Below are positions 21,637 through 35,452 of a DNA stretch of 64,000 nt, piece by piece. A program made the translations under genes and the position numbers. The stretch is from Lichtheimia corymbifera B2541 (Eukaryota; Mucoromycota; Mucoromycetes; Mucorales; Lichtheimiaceae): positions 397,956 through 461,955 of the forward strand of contig JNEU01000734.1 in NCBI GenBank assembly GCA_000697475.1. Direction: 5' to 3'. Within the stretch, counting starts at the first letter, position 1. The number at the start of each line of letters is the position of its first letter. The notes beneath the pieces are model-generated. The model ran no database searches. It worked only from the letters and a program-made list of their open reading frames with translations, and was not told the origin of the DNA.

Positions 21637-24518
21637 TCATGTCGCCGCAAGTGATTCATGTTGTTTTTGAATCCCTTTCTCTAGAGCAGCACAGTAGCTT
21701 TGATACTTGATAATGTCTTGTAATAAATATCTCGATTTCACTTCCCAGTTGTGCATCGCCTTTGCATGATTAGCATATCTACTTGGAAACTTTGTCGTGT
21801 ACTATTAGTCAAGGATGCCTTTGATATACATCCCCAGTACGTACATACCTTGCGTAATATTTTACATTTGACTTCATTATGGGTATCCAGTTCTTGAGAC
21901 AATGAGCTCAAATGCCGTTTCATTGTCATATGCTGGTCTTGCTCATCGAATGTGCTTGAAATAAGAGGAGAGGCGGGGGGATGCCATTCACATAGCAATA
22001 TCGAATCGGGGGCTTGATCGACTTGTTCATCATCCAGGCACTCTCCCCAGCCGTATTCAATATTACATACACCTCCTGCCAGTGGCTGTTTGCTTTTACG
22101 CGCTGCCCAATAATTGCATGTTGCTGCCCATTCTCTGCATTGGATACGATTGGAGGTCTGGAACAGATATACACCACCATCAGGGAACTGGACAGCAAAA
22201 ACATGTGCACGACGCCGATCGTATCCAGGAGATGGTAACACGTGAGTTAAAGTGTGATTGAGTGGAAAGCATCCCAATAATCGGAAACTTGCCTATTCAT
22301 TAAAGTCATTACTATTACCATCACGGTCGAGGTAAGGGAAAAAGGAAATAACCAACTTACATCCCATCCCTTTTCATCACTTCCGGATGACCTTGGTATG
22401 GCTGCAGTGCTATTGACACTATTTTCTCGATGCATGCCCTTATATCCAATGTCTCCTGATGCATGCCTCCATTGATATATCTTGAGTTGTCCATCGCTTA
22501 CAATCAATAAACATCTACGCCACTCTCGATTCTTGGCCTTGCGATCAGAGCTCTCAAATAAATGCTTGCGTCGTACCAATCCCTCTTTAATGTAAGGTGG
22601 ATCATTGGTAAAGGATATCTGCTCAGACATGACCTTGATACTAAATGTGGATTGGGATGGTGATGCAGGTGTAGAGGATGTCGCAGCTTGTGATAGGCAA
22701 GACGTCGCGCAAGATAACGAATCACCACTACCTCCATAAGCCTGTAATATGTCAATATGATGTCTATCATTTTCCCAAGTTGATGTGTAACGTACCAAGC
22801 TGATCGATTTAGTGGGTGAAGTTGATTCACGGCGTGCATTGCGTATAATGGATCCCAAGCTACGCATAGATCGAATCGCTCGATTGTCAATGTTTTCCCC
22901 CTCAACTGTTGAACGAAGGCTTGCATGACGTTGAACAGGTTGCATGATTTGTGAATGCTTGACAGAGACGTATATTTGCTGGATAATAAATGCGTGTTAA
23001 TCTCGTTGGCTTTGATGCACTTTGCGCGATAGCTTACTTTCAAGTAAGAATGAACCTGAGATTCACGTATAGGTGACAAGGGTGATGTTTGATGATCATG
23101 GATGGCATCCATTGTATTACGGACAAATTCATGGCGAGTCATACGTGTATACTTGCCTTGTGCTACGTGAAGATCCGTGTTGAGCAGCACCAACGAGTAG
23201 GCAACTGCATAGACAATATCTGCATAAATGGAAACTAAGATTAAGTTTTACTTTCAACTCTAGCATCTCAAAGGTTATACCTGCGCTTTGCAATACACAA
23301 TCTTGGTTACAATGCCAATAGCGTTTGGCAAATACGTGCAGAATCCGATCGATTTGCTGCGTCTCAGCTTTAAGGTATAACTTACTGCAAAGCTTCCTAT
23401 AAAATGATCAATTTCCGACATTAGTATGTCATGTGTTTGCACGCGTGGTAAGCTTACCTGATTGCTTCATCCAGCCGCATGTTCCCAAAATCAAATTTTT
23501 CCATGTAAAAGTTCAACGCATCCTGATTGATGAATGATCTACAAAGCAAAACGTGGTTACATTCCTGTTTCTCTGGCAAATGCCGCCGCCTTTGCATTTT
23601 TACCTTCCTCCCAGCCATTCTGCTGCATGTTCTTTGGGAACAACAACACCGTCTTCCTCCCACAAATGCTGTGCAGATTCTTTTGCATCATACGATGATG
23701 ATATGTCATTGGCTGTGGTACTAGCTGTCATCTCTTTTGGCTGCTGCTCTTGTTGATCTTCATGATCTGGTGGCGGGTTGGTGGTTTGTTGCTGTTGTTC
23801 ATTTGTTTCAACAATGGTGGATATGCTATTGGCGTTAAAATTGGTCTCACAATAGTCAGCCGTTGCCTTGGTTTTCAAAGAAGGATCCTGTATTATGTCT
23901 CCCTTGCAGGTGTTGTTGTCATTTTGTGCTCCGTTTCCATGCGAAGTCTCCTCAACTTCATCGAGTGGCCCAAAAGTGTTAAACAAATAAGGTTCAGGAT
24001 CGCCCTTGCCACCACTGTCAAAAGGAATGTCATCATCATCATATGTGGTTGCTGTTGCGGTAGGAGGTGTGGGATGGATAGTGTGTAATGTACGGCTGGC
24101 AATGGACATTGGCGACGTCATCGAGGGGGTATCATACTTCTTCTTGCTAGCTGTAATCGATGTTGTTGTTGTTGTCGTCGTGGTTTTCTTCATTGTAGAT
24201 AGCTGATGAAATTACATGTCAATTTTCTTTGTTGCCATGGCACCCGGATGAAGTTACCTGGTTACGCTTAAAGATCCTCTTTAAACTACCCTTGATGCCC
24301 CTCTTTGATTGCCACAATGTCAGAACAATCAATCATTATATATATCTCAACTTGTTCATTACTATATTTACAGAAGGGTGATGTCGTTTGATGGTGTCAG
24401 TGTCAGTTGCTGTGGTAACCGCTTTTGCTGAGGAACGGCTAAATCGAAAGCTGCTGATGCAAGGTAAGAATGAGAATCGTTTGTGTACGATAGAGACACT
24501 CGGATCATTCTGCTTCAT
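21637..24518 (-). CDS. ARF guanine nucleotide exchange factor (Sec7-PH, EFA6/Sec74-like)
   Basis: Activates ARF-type GTPases at membranes. The N-terminal exons are disordered and Thr/Ser/Gln-rich. The Sec7 domain follows: FINQDALNFYMEKFDFGNMR, then KLCSKLYLKAETQQIDRILH, then VLLNTDLHVAQGKYTRM. The glutamic finger is in LKAETQQ, where most Sec7 domains have a Pro-Gly before the Glu. A linker and a split PH domain of the Sec7-PH family come next (PYIKEGLVRRKHLFES, RRCLLIVSDGQLKIYQW, VFAVQFPDGGVYLFQTSN, REWAATCNYWAARKS). A C-terminal helix includes WEVKSRYLLQDIIKYQSY. The first intron joins KRHHPS to RGIKGSLKRIFKRNQ in phase 0, with a TTCTGAC branch-like site. The start at 24518 is the first ATG giving this. 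The stop is at 21639-21637. Confidence 0.87.
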
Positions 24519-24793
24519 TGAAAGTAGAAGAAGTTAAGAAAAAGAGAGGAAAAAGGAGGAAAGGGGAAGGGGGCAAAAGATTGTATATATCCAATGTTGT
24601 GAGCACATGGCAATAATGCATCTCGAATGTCGATCGGTTGATGAATAACAAACAACGAAAGAAAGGGGGCAGATATGATAATAGATAGATAGACTGCTGT
24701 TGATGTGGCAAAAAATGGGAGTGATCCTGGCCAGTTTATTATTGACAAATGACGTATATGTTGTGCATGTCGTATTTGGGACGAAAATCGTAC

Positions 24794-25481
<688 letters not shown>

Positions 25482-25742
25482 GATGAATTTTAGAAAAGAG
25501 GAGGTATCGATGAATTGGCTCACATCTCCTTTTCCACAGCAAAGCGGACTTTTTTCCCTTCATTTCCTGTTTTAGTACCACTGCGAATGACCATGCATCT
25601 TTATAACTTGCTAGCTGTTTTTCTTTGTTTTACTTTCTCAACTATCTACTAAGGGGAATGAGAATAAAAATATTACAATACAATTAAGGAGGGTCTCATG
25701 ATCGAAAAAGTAAAAAGGAGGGAACTAAAGGAGCTGATACCA

Positions 25743-28700
25743 CTATGCAATAACCTTTTCTACTACTTCACTAGCAAGCTTGGCATGTTGTATAACATTC
25801 GTATTCGATACACCAAACGATAGGTCACCCAATGCTGAAAATCCAAGATCCTCAAGCAATAGCTTCTGACTACGCTTATTCTTGACTTCGTTGAATATGG
25901 GATCGGCACAAGCTGTCAAAAGGATGGACTTGATGTATTCTATAATGGGTTGTGTCTGGCTGCTGAGAACGATTTGATTCATCTTGGGCAAAAGCGATTC
26001 ATAAACGAGAGCAAAGACTTCAGGCATGGCCAATGCTGATTCTGCCAATAATCCATAAATGAACAATCGCTCGGTGTCGCTGTCAGATGTGTTGAGTTGG
26101 GTGGAAAGCAATGATATAAACAGAAGCGCTGCTGTGTTGTTGGGGATGTCAATCCGATCGAACAAATCACAATAGGCAGTGCTTTGGTGACCTGCACCGT
26201 TTCTCCAATTTGATATATCCTCCAAGCCAATCGCATCATCCACACCAGCCAGTCGTAATAATTCCTTGAGCACCTCATTCCTAGCAGCAACAGGTAATAA
26301 TCCAGCCACATAGCCGAGCATCCGTTCTTCGATCATGCCATCCGTGCTGCCATACGTTGTTTGCTTGCATTCGATATCCAATAAAGTTGTCATGCCTTGA
26401 TACACAATGTCTTTGGAGTTGGTATGTCGTAGTCCTTTCATCAACATGCCCGCAATAGCAAACGAGAAATGTGTCTCAAAGTTCACGCCACAAAGTTGAT
26501 CGAGCTGGACTGCAACATCAGCCATAGGCTCTCTTGCCTCCAATAGAACTCCAGATACAGATCCACCGACAAAGAATTCATTTGCATCCAGTGCTCGTAC
26601 AACTGCTTGTAACAAATCAACGGCCATGGCAAACGTTGGGCTATGGTTCACTTGCACAAGAGCCACGGCCACCCAAAATAGCTGAATCAGGTATCGAGAA
26701 TCGCTTGGTAGACTTCCCACAATATTCTTTAGGCACATCATGATGCTCAGGACCAAACTGGGATCGGTCTCATTAAATATAGCCAAGGCACCGCGTAGAG
26801 CAACAAGAATCTGATACAAGAGATCGTCATCGATTTCTTCACGACCGAGACATCCAAGTACAACAAATGCCCGTGGTTGAACAGCTGGGTTAAACTGGAA
26901 AGCTGTGCTCGCGACAAGACTCATCCATCGTGCTCTCCATGCATTAGCAACGTCTATCAAAAATATTAGCCATGGATGATATATTAGACATGATGTAGTG
27001 TACTACAATACCTAAAGAAGGAGCACCATAATGAAGCACTTCCAAAAGATGGTTGATGATCGTCTCCAGGGATGTCAATTGAATCGATTCCAGCGTATCA
27101 GTGAGGGTATCAGGGTTGATTAGAAATGGATTGACATGCTGGCGGAAAAGACCAAAGAGTAGGCGTGATTTTGAATCTGACAATTCAGTCAGCATTAGCT
27201 GTAATTTCTTGCTGCCTCCATCAGATAATGGCATCGATGTGCACAGTGATTGGATCATATTGATAACAAGACCATGGACCGAGGCACGCACCAAAGTAGG
27301 ACCCACACCAACGATAAGTGACACAATATGGAAAAGCTCAGGTACATAGCTCTTGACAGGACCACGGTTATTGAATGAAAGCATAAGCACAAATCGAAGC
27401 AAGACAGCAATCTCGGTCCATGTGGGATGATCAGTGAGTGCCCGAGTAGGCTTGAAGGATGTCTTTTGCAGCACTTTGCGTAAACGGGATATGATCTTGC
27501 CACGTACGGCCACATTGGAAAGAGTGACAAACGTATCAGCCATTGCCTCCGCTTGCGGTGAACCAACGCCATGCTGATTTGAATAAAGAATGAATGACTC
27601 GAGCAGTAAATTGAGAATGTCGTCCACTTTTCCAATCTTCTTCCATATTTTGGCTTGCACAAGCTTATACATCTATCATGCGCCATGAGCAATGGATCAA
27701 TCAGGTGCATTGTTATACTTACATCTTTGCGTGCAACGGTCAAATCAATCAATAACCGCAACACCTCCTTAGTCTTTGCGACTTCATCCGGTGATCCACG
27801 AGCAAACATGACTAGATTCGGTAACCATGGTCCCATGTAATCCAAACAAAGGTAACGTGACGACTCGTTTGACTTGTTGAAACCAACGATACACTCATTG
27901 AGGAATTCTAACGTGAAGCCAGGTTCAGTCGCTGCCAACTTTTCACTGATATTCACGACAAAGGCTGTGCTGTTGGCTGGAAGACAGAGATCTTTTGATA
28001 GTTGAATATTAGCCGATCGCTCTCTCGCTCCCTTATTGCATATCCCTTCTCACCTTTGGCATCCAATAACTGCTTTCCGACATCGAAATGGAATGTCATG
28101 CTAAGCGCATAGAGTAGGTTGTACGCTGCCAATCTCAGATTTGGGTCATCGGTGCCAATGTTAAGCAACGCCATATTGAGTAAACGACCCGGTACATCCT
28201 TGGGACGAATCGTACGCTCAGAAAGATTGCTTGGCTTGGAGGTCTCATATCGTCGTTTGCCTTGCCGAATAGCCTAAAAATAATGGCTCCTTAGCATGTT
28301 ATCCCCATATTACATCTTTTTGTATTAAACCTACATTGATCATCGTATCTCGTTTCGGCGACGATAAAGTCATTTGCGCTTTGCCCTTGTTATACTTGAA
28401 GCTGAATTCATTGGGATTCTCGGTCTCTCGACCATGTTGACCAACAGCAAGGTCCTCAATATCAGACACGTGGAATACATCATTTGTCACTGCTGACATG
28501 TTGTAGAAGAGCTCTTGCTTGCGTACAGTCATAATTTGGACATACTCGGCACTGATCTTGACTGTGACAGGGATTTGCACCCGATATTGCGACAACCTAT
28601 TGACAGGGAAGAATACCGCATTTGGCTCCGTCTCCAAACCCGCTAAAATTGATGAAAGCTTGAATAAGTATCTATGTGAATGTAGTATTCTATCACCCCT

Positions 28701-31700
28701 TTGCACTCACCAGTAGACTTGGGCAACCGGATCTCCGATGCATGAATGTATTCTTGCATCTCCGCCAAAGTGGTTGCAAACACGACACGCTTGCTGATCT
28801 TGTGCGTCAAAGGGCGTGGAAGTTTCTTGATGTATTTGCGTAAGAAACCATTTGGGTTGTATATATGGAGGATTGCCACGTTGTCATAAAGATCGAAAGG
28901 AAGTAGCTGCAGCAGTTGGCTGATCCAAATTGAAGGAATCTCATTTGCTGGGCCGAATTGTGTCAAATCCACAACCACTTCACACGCCTTATTGGCTGCA
29001 CGCTCCATCGTCTATGGGCATATATATGTTAGCAATAATGCCTTTTCTGCGTGCATCAGGGGGAAGGTGTGCGCTAGTTTACCTGCAAAATGAAATAAAT
29101 CAATAGCTCGAAATCAATGCTGTCTGCCACAATGTTGCGTAGAACAAGATAAAAGACAGTGCGACCCGCTTTTGATGTGCCACTCTCGTAAAAGATGTTC
29201 TTGGATATGATATTTTCCACACTTCGATGGCTGTTACGTCGCATAAACTCGACATACAACTGATTGGAAGCTGCAAACTTGTAACTGTGGATCCCATGCA
29301 CCTCTCGCTTTGTAATCTCAGGAGGACGACCAAGCTGTGCCAATAAGTTTGCAAACTTATCAAACGAGCGCTTCCAAGACGCAAGCGATTCCTGATCATT
29401 GAATTGTCTCAACCGCCGGGTCGCAAGATCACGCGTGATGCGTTCCATATTATCGACCAAAACGCGATGTAATAAAGCGTACTCCTTGCTATCCATAGTA
29501 TGCCGTGCTTCATTGCAGGTTGTGTCATCCTCTTGGGTATCCTGTGGAACCTTGGATATCTCGCGTAAAAAGCTTGTCACTTTGTAGATGTTGCTTGTTA
29601 AAAAGTCGTTGAGGACGATCATGTATGCTTCCTTGGCACCGAAAAGCACGTTGTTGGCAAGATTTTGGATGACCTTGGTTGCAATCAGATGGCCACGACG
29701 AATTTCTCTTGATATAGATGCACTGTTCTTGACCAAGCCTTCCGTTTCAGGAGCAACAATAACAGGGCAAAAGAACCGTAAAAACACAAATGCGCCAAGA
29801 GCGGTGTGCATCGCTTCAGGGAATCGCTTAAGAACCGACGTCAAGATGCACTGGCATACTTCACGGAAGATCCTATATCGTGCATGTTTAGATTTTATAT
29901 CCGCCAAACAAGAAAATCAGTATGCTTACTTCGGTGCATCGTTTGCTGAAGCACAAATGGCATTCAAAATCATTTCGGTGGCATTGACAACATTCTGCTT
30001 GTTCTTGGTCACATCCTCTCCAGGTCCTGCTTTTGATGGATCAAGCTCAAAGGTCTTTTCCTCTGGGGGCTTCTCAATAAGCTTTTGGAATACAGGTTGG
30101 AGCACTGATCGCACATAATCGGAACCATAGTTCTTGGCAAACACAGAAAGCAAACGAGTTGTAATGCTCGTTTTCCGGAAAAGATCCGTTTCACTTGCTA
30201 TGATTCAAAGTTAGCCATCATGCATATATACACGGTATGGTATTTTTTGTCTTCTACGTACTTGTGCTATTGACCTCTTTTTCAATGACGGCTTGGAGAA
30301 GAACCAGGGTCTTGTTGCGTGATGCAAAGCAAGCGAGTAATACGTTGGCTACCTCATCAATGTCCGAAGAAGGGCATACATCGCAAAGAGAGAGAGCAAT
30401 ATTGAGATCAAACTCGACGAGCATCTATTCCAAGGATTAGATCAATGCGGATCATTCTCAGGCATTCATTTTCAACATACATCAATAAGCTTTTCGTAGC
30501 GATCGGTCATTACTGTCTCGGCCAAAGTCTCGAATTCGGTGCCTTGGTTCAAGATATTGGTCAGCACTTGCATGAAGGCGCTACGCGTCCGTGTATCTTC
30601 GTGGTATCCCATAGACAGCGAGTATTTAAGGCCTGCGTCCACATTGGCACTGAGTAAGTTGGACATGGCCAAAATGGTGTAATTCTTCAAAGGCGCCAAT
30701 GCTGTTGCAGTCTCCTTGTTCTAGGGACAAAGAAAAATAAGTCATTGTTACCCGACAATAAAGATGCATTGATGATGAATTTACCTTGTTAACAATAACA
30801 ACCTGCTGACTTGATGAAAGGCTGTGAGGATGCGATTCAATCTTCAAAATAAAAAAGAGCCATATTAGAAAGCAATTCTATCAGGTAACCTCCCCCATCA
30901 TATTTACCTCTGAAATCCTGCATCGATTCAGCAACTTCAAAAAGAAAGTAAAGTATCGATAAAAGATCCGGCTTTTGACTTGAGTGGAATCCGCCTCGTG
31001 CACAGGTTCGGATGATTGAAGAGGTAGTTGTTGTAGCAAGAGCTCAATAGTCTTTAAACACGCCAAGTCAAGATCATCTTGAAGCTTTTCCGCCTGAGTC
31101 GATTCATTCGTGATAGTTCGTCCATTATCTGATCGTAAAGCAAAGTCGCTGGTCCACTCCACAATAATCTCGAGGAGTTTGTTGCGTAGCAGGAACTCTT
31201 GTCGAAGCGTAATGCGATCTTTACGCACCATAAGCACCTCGCATAGCTGACACATTTTGATTTTGATCTTCATGGATTGAGGATTGTTGCCAAGTTTGTT
31301 GAGATATTGGGCATATTGACTGATTAAGCCGCTAAAGTCAACCGTATATAAATTGTCCACTGTGTCATCCATACGATCCAACACCAATTTCAGCACTGAA
31401 ATAGCTTGTTCAACAAATAAAGTGAATCGTGGACTGCAAATTGGATCATTGTTGGCGCCAAAGCACTTGCCAAGCGTGGTCTCGAGATGTCGGAATAAGA
31501 TGGGATAAAGAGCAGGAGATAGATCCGTACCCAGAATTTCACGCACCCACTCACGCACAATGACATTGTCGCAAATCAATATATCAACCATCTCCATGAT
31601 AAATCGATCGACCATAATCGCTGATTCAGTAGGTGCTGAAATACGTCGTAATGGTTGTTGCTGGGGCACCTTTGTCGGTGTTGGTGTTGGGGATGTGGGT

Positions 31701-34700
31701 GATGCGGGGGAAGGCGTGCTGTCAACCATCAAACAAACGCCACCCAACGATGCCAGAAATCCTGTGTAATTTTGCCATTCGGAAGAACGATCATCTTCAA
31801 ACCCATCCATACGTGTAGAGCTGCCTATGCTAGAAGACGAGCTGTTGTTGCTGGCTTGGCGAATGGAATTATTGCGCAACTTGTCGTGCCATGCTGTGCT
31901 CTTTTTGATGTTGTTGTCAATGCTTTCATCCTTTGATTCCTCATATGACCTCACCATGGATGGTGTCATATATTTCCAACGCTTCCAGGCTTCTTCCCAA
32001 GCAGCCAGGTTACCGGGTGCATAGTGCGTCATCATCCTCAATAGTCGTCGAATCCGTTTTTGTTGTGATTTTCGGCCAGCGATAATCCCAGTATTCGATG
32101 TGAGCTCCACATACACAGGCAAGTTGTCCACAATAGTAAGCGATTGTTGCTGCGGATCATCCATACTATCAGTGATATGAGCTTCAAGGCAAATATGTCC
32201 AAGGCAGGTTGTAGCACCGGTACAGATCGCAGGATCAGCTGAACACAGCAACACAAGTAATGCAACTTCAAGCCCAATGGATGCTTGTAATCGCTCACGT
32301 ACGTCAGATCCTTGCATTGCGATATCCTTTGATAATACACATCCACGTGATTAATACTCCCATCGTTATTAAAAATACGCGCGTGTGTTTACCTGATGCA
32401 ATTTCAAGAAGTCATTTCTCAACGTGAGTAACCTTGCTAACAAGTCAAGTAGCTTCTTGAGTCCATCATCTCGCTCACGGGTGTCCAGCAGTTGTTTTGC
32501 GAGCGTAAAGATGACTTGTGAAGATATCTTCCAGAATGTTTCCATAAATCGATTGGATGGTCCCCAAGCCATGATATAATCAGCGCTGTGTAGCTTCAAA
32601 AGACATCCGGCTGCAGCATCACGAACGATAACTCTTGAATCTCGTAAACAATTGGTGATAGCAATCATCACGGAGGCATTGGTCTCGAAACGACTATCCT
32701 TCTCACCCTATTATCATGGTTCCACGAATCAGTATAATGCACACCATCAACAATGATATAAGCCCTTACCAATATAGCTAATTTAGGATCCGCTTGATAT
32801 AGACGCAACATATCCAAAATTAACTCGCTTCTTTCACTATAGATTTGCTTTGCATCCTTCTTCGCCTTTTTGTCGCTGGATGGATTGATGATTGCCTTGC
32901 GTGTTGATGATGAACCAGCCTGGCTACTTGTCTCAGATTTTGCAGGATCGCGTGTAGTCGTTTCAAGGAAAAGGCGTCGTAAGGGTCCACAAAGATATTC
33001 ATAAAGCGACGATATGGGTGGATTCCAGGGTAATCGATGTTCTTCATTGGCAATGGCAAGGCACGCTTTGACCAAGCTGACTTTGAAAAGCATAGGTGCA
33101 CGGTCATCGAGACATATGGGGAAGAGATTATGCATGACACCCCTTGGATTCAGTCGGAACATGGCAACGATACAATCAGCAAGCAAGCACCGATGGTCAA
33201 TGATGATGCCAAGAGTGCTTAACAAGTTGTCAGTGATAAGCGGACGTTGCATGTCGAATAACTTCTCCTTGAGCTCATTCTCAACTTCAGGTACTAAATG
33301 ACGCAGTGCTGATTTATCCGACTTTGAGACATAGGTTGCAGCCTTGCACATGTCCACCAAACAAATGGAAGCCAACTCTGCCACACGTGCCACCTTGAGA
33401 GACTTTTTAAGGACAGCAATGAATGTGCTCTGAAACCAAAAATACAATTAGCACCCTGTTGTCCCAGATATATATATATATATATAATCCTTCTTTACCT
33501 TTCTGCTGGGAGTACCTTTGCTATCATTTACAGCGGATGACAAAAGAATATCGGGGCAAAGCACTAACAACATGGTCTGTAGGGGCCATAGAACAGCTTT
33601 TCTACGCAAAGTGTCGGCCAATGGCATACATAGATCAAAGAGCGTGTCGGGTCCTCCTTCCATGCGTCGTTGACTTTGGCACAACTTGACAAATTCATTG
33701 GGATAGGTCTCGATCCAGTTCCAAATGGCTCTTCGTAGCGTAACAGCCACAAACGATTGGGCGTTCTTCTTGAGATTGGAAAATGTCGAACACAATTCTA
33801 TATCATCAATATCCTTCATAAGTATATTATAACTCGAAGCATGCCATTGAATGCATTATTACCTCCTAATACCATAGCAAGCCGCTCCGAATTCAATGCT
33901 GAACATTCCAACAAGCGCACATCAGCTGTCTCTGGATTTTCCTCCACGGTGGTTGACAAGTGTAATAACCGAGCTCTGATTTTGGCAAACATGATGGGCC
34001 AATTACTTGCACTGACATAAAAGACGATACGACTTGCTGCTTTGTAAATGTCGGTCATGATGTCTGTGGATGTGCCATTGCCTCCTCCTATTGTATATTC
34101 TGCACGGCCGGTAATGTTGCCTGTACTTCCTGGGCCATATTCTCGATCTTCAGCAGCTGCCATCTGATACATGAATCGTGACATGATAGCGACGATGTAT
34201 TTGGCCAAGTTGTCCTCCAATGGCGGTGGATCTTCAAGCTCATACCCTGCGGATGATTCGGATAATGACCATCGATCACTGCTTTCAGCGCCTGTGTTGT
34301 TGCTATGGATCGATCCTTCTCGGCTCATTGACGATACGGATGACATGGGTTGCTGTGATTCCGAGCTCATGTTGGATACCATTGATTTCCTCGTCTGTCG
34401 ACAAAATTGCCAATGATGTTGCATACAAGCTGACAACATACGTAACAAAAAGAGTTGCGATTGAAGAACATCGTGCGGTATAAAATCGTCGGGTATAGTA
34501 ATAGGAGATGCCTATATATAAAAGTCGGATCATATAAATGTGTGGGCCATATAATACCCAGCCCTACCCTACCTTTGATATGTTCTCTAAAACGGTGACG
34601 ACGGTACTTGCAACTGTGGGAAGTCGATATTTGGATAACTCTATCAGTGCAGCAACTAGTCGCAGTAACGTGAGCAAGAGCAATTAAACGTGATCTGCTA

Positions 34701-34986
34701 CTACTAGTAATACCTACCACTGGAAGCACGTGGGAGCCATAACAATAGAATGATATATAAGCAAACTGATCAGTATTCGACTTGAGATATCAATGACAGC
34801 ATTTACGTTTGTTGAATGAGTGGATCGCTCTCCAAGGAGTCTATGTGTTGGCCATTGTTGCAAGGAAGCTGTAGAACGAACACATTAGAGACATTTCGCA
34901 TTGTGCACAGACGCGTTAGTGGTTCTGCTTACTCGCACGGCTATCCGGTTGACGAGACTAAGAATGAGTTTTGTATCTGCACTCAT
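25743..34986 (-). CDS. NF1/IRA: Neurofibromin/IRA-type Ras GTPase-activating protein
   Basis: A giant negative regulator of Ras. About 9.2 kb with some 20 introns encode roughly 2,600-2,700 residues, close to NF1. The start MSADTKLILSLVNRIAVR at 34986 is followed by LPCNNGQHIDSLESDP and LIELSKYRLPTVAST, which parallel the neurofibromin N terminus. The next exons read FVAVTLRRAIWNWIETYPNE and KAAVLWPLQTMLLVLCPDI, also as in NF1. The RasGAP domain keeps the arginine finger (ETDLFRKTSITTRLLSVF) and the FLR block (FVFLRFFCPVIVAPETEG). The Sec14/CRAL-TRIO module (CEVVVDLTQFGPANEIPSIW, then DNVAILHIYNPNGFLRKY) and a PH-like stretch follow. HEAT-like helices fill the C-terminal third, ending in KLASEVVEKVIA. 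Exons 2-4 (34.56-34.92 kb) could not be joined without a weak donor. Confidence 0.92.
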
Positions 34987-35452
34987 TATCGACCTTTGAG
35001 CGACCAGAGAGCTGCAATGAAGAGATGTCACATGCACAGTTTTGAATGGACGTGAAGGAGAGAGTTAATGAAGGAGACAAAAAAAGGAGCTCAAGTCAAG
35101 ATGGGTGTTCTCGGCCCGTTCTCCCTTTCAACGTACCTGTATCAAATGAATAAAAAGAGAACACGGCCTGCCGTTGTTGATAACTAAAAGTGTGTAGTAC
35201 GAGAAGAGCTATAGGAGAAGTGGGGGAGAGAGATATAGATGCCTTAAGGCACATTTGTTCAAGCACGGATAAGGATTACATTCATTCCCCACGCATCTGT
35301 GTGTAACGTCAGGCGTTGAGTTTTAGATGAAAACAATGAACGATAAAAATGATGCTATATTATTGACATGTTGTGTGTTGTTGTGCTATGTGTGTGCATA
35401 TGTGTGCGTGAGTGTGCGTGGGTGTGTATAAAGGAGGAAACGTGTACAAGGA
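34987..35452. other. Spacer between UTP14 and NF1
   Basis: The promoter side of NF1 and the 3' flank of UTP14. A GT-rich tract (about 35375-35430) lies just past the UTP14 stop. No gene was seen. Confidence 0.45.

Noticed and set aside
29588..30118. 176-codon plus-strand frame inside the RasGAP region
   Set aside because: It lies antisense to strongly conserved RasGAP exons and has no domain of its own.
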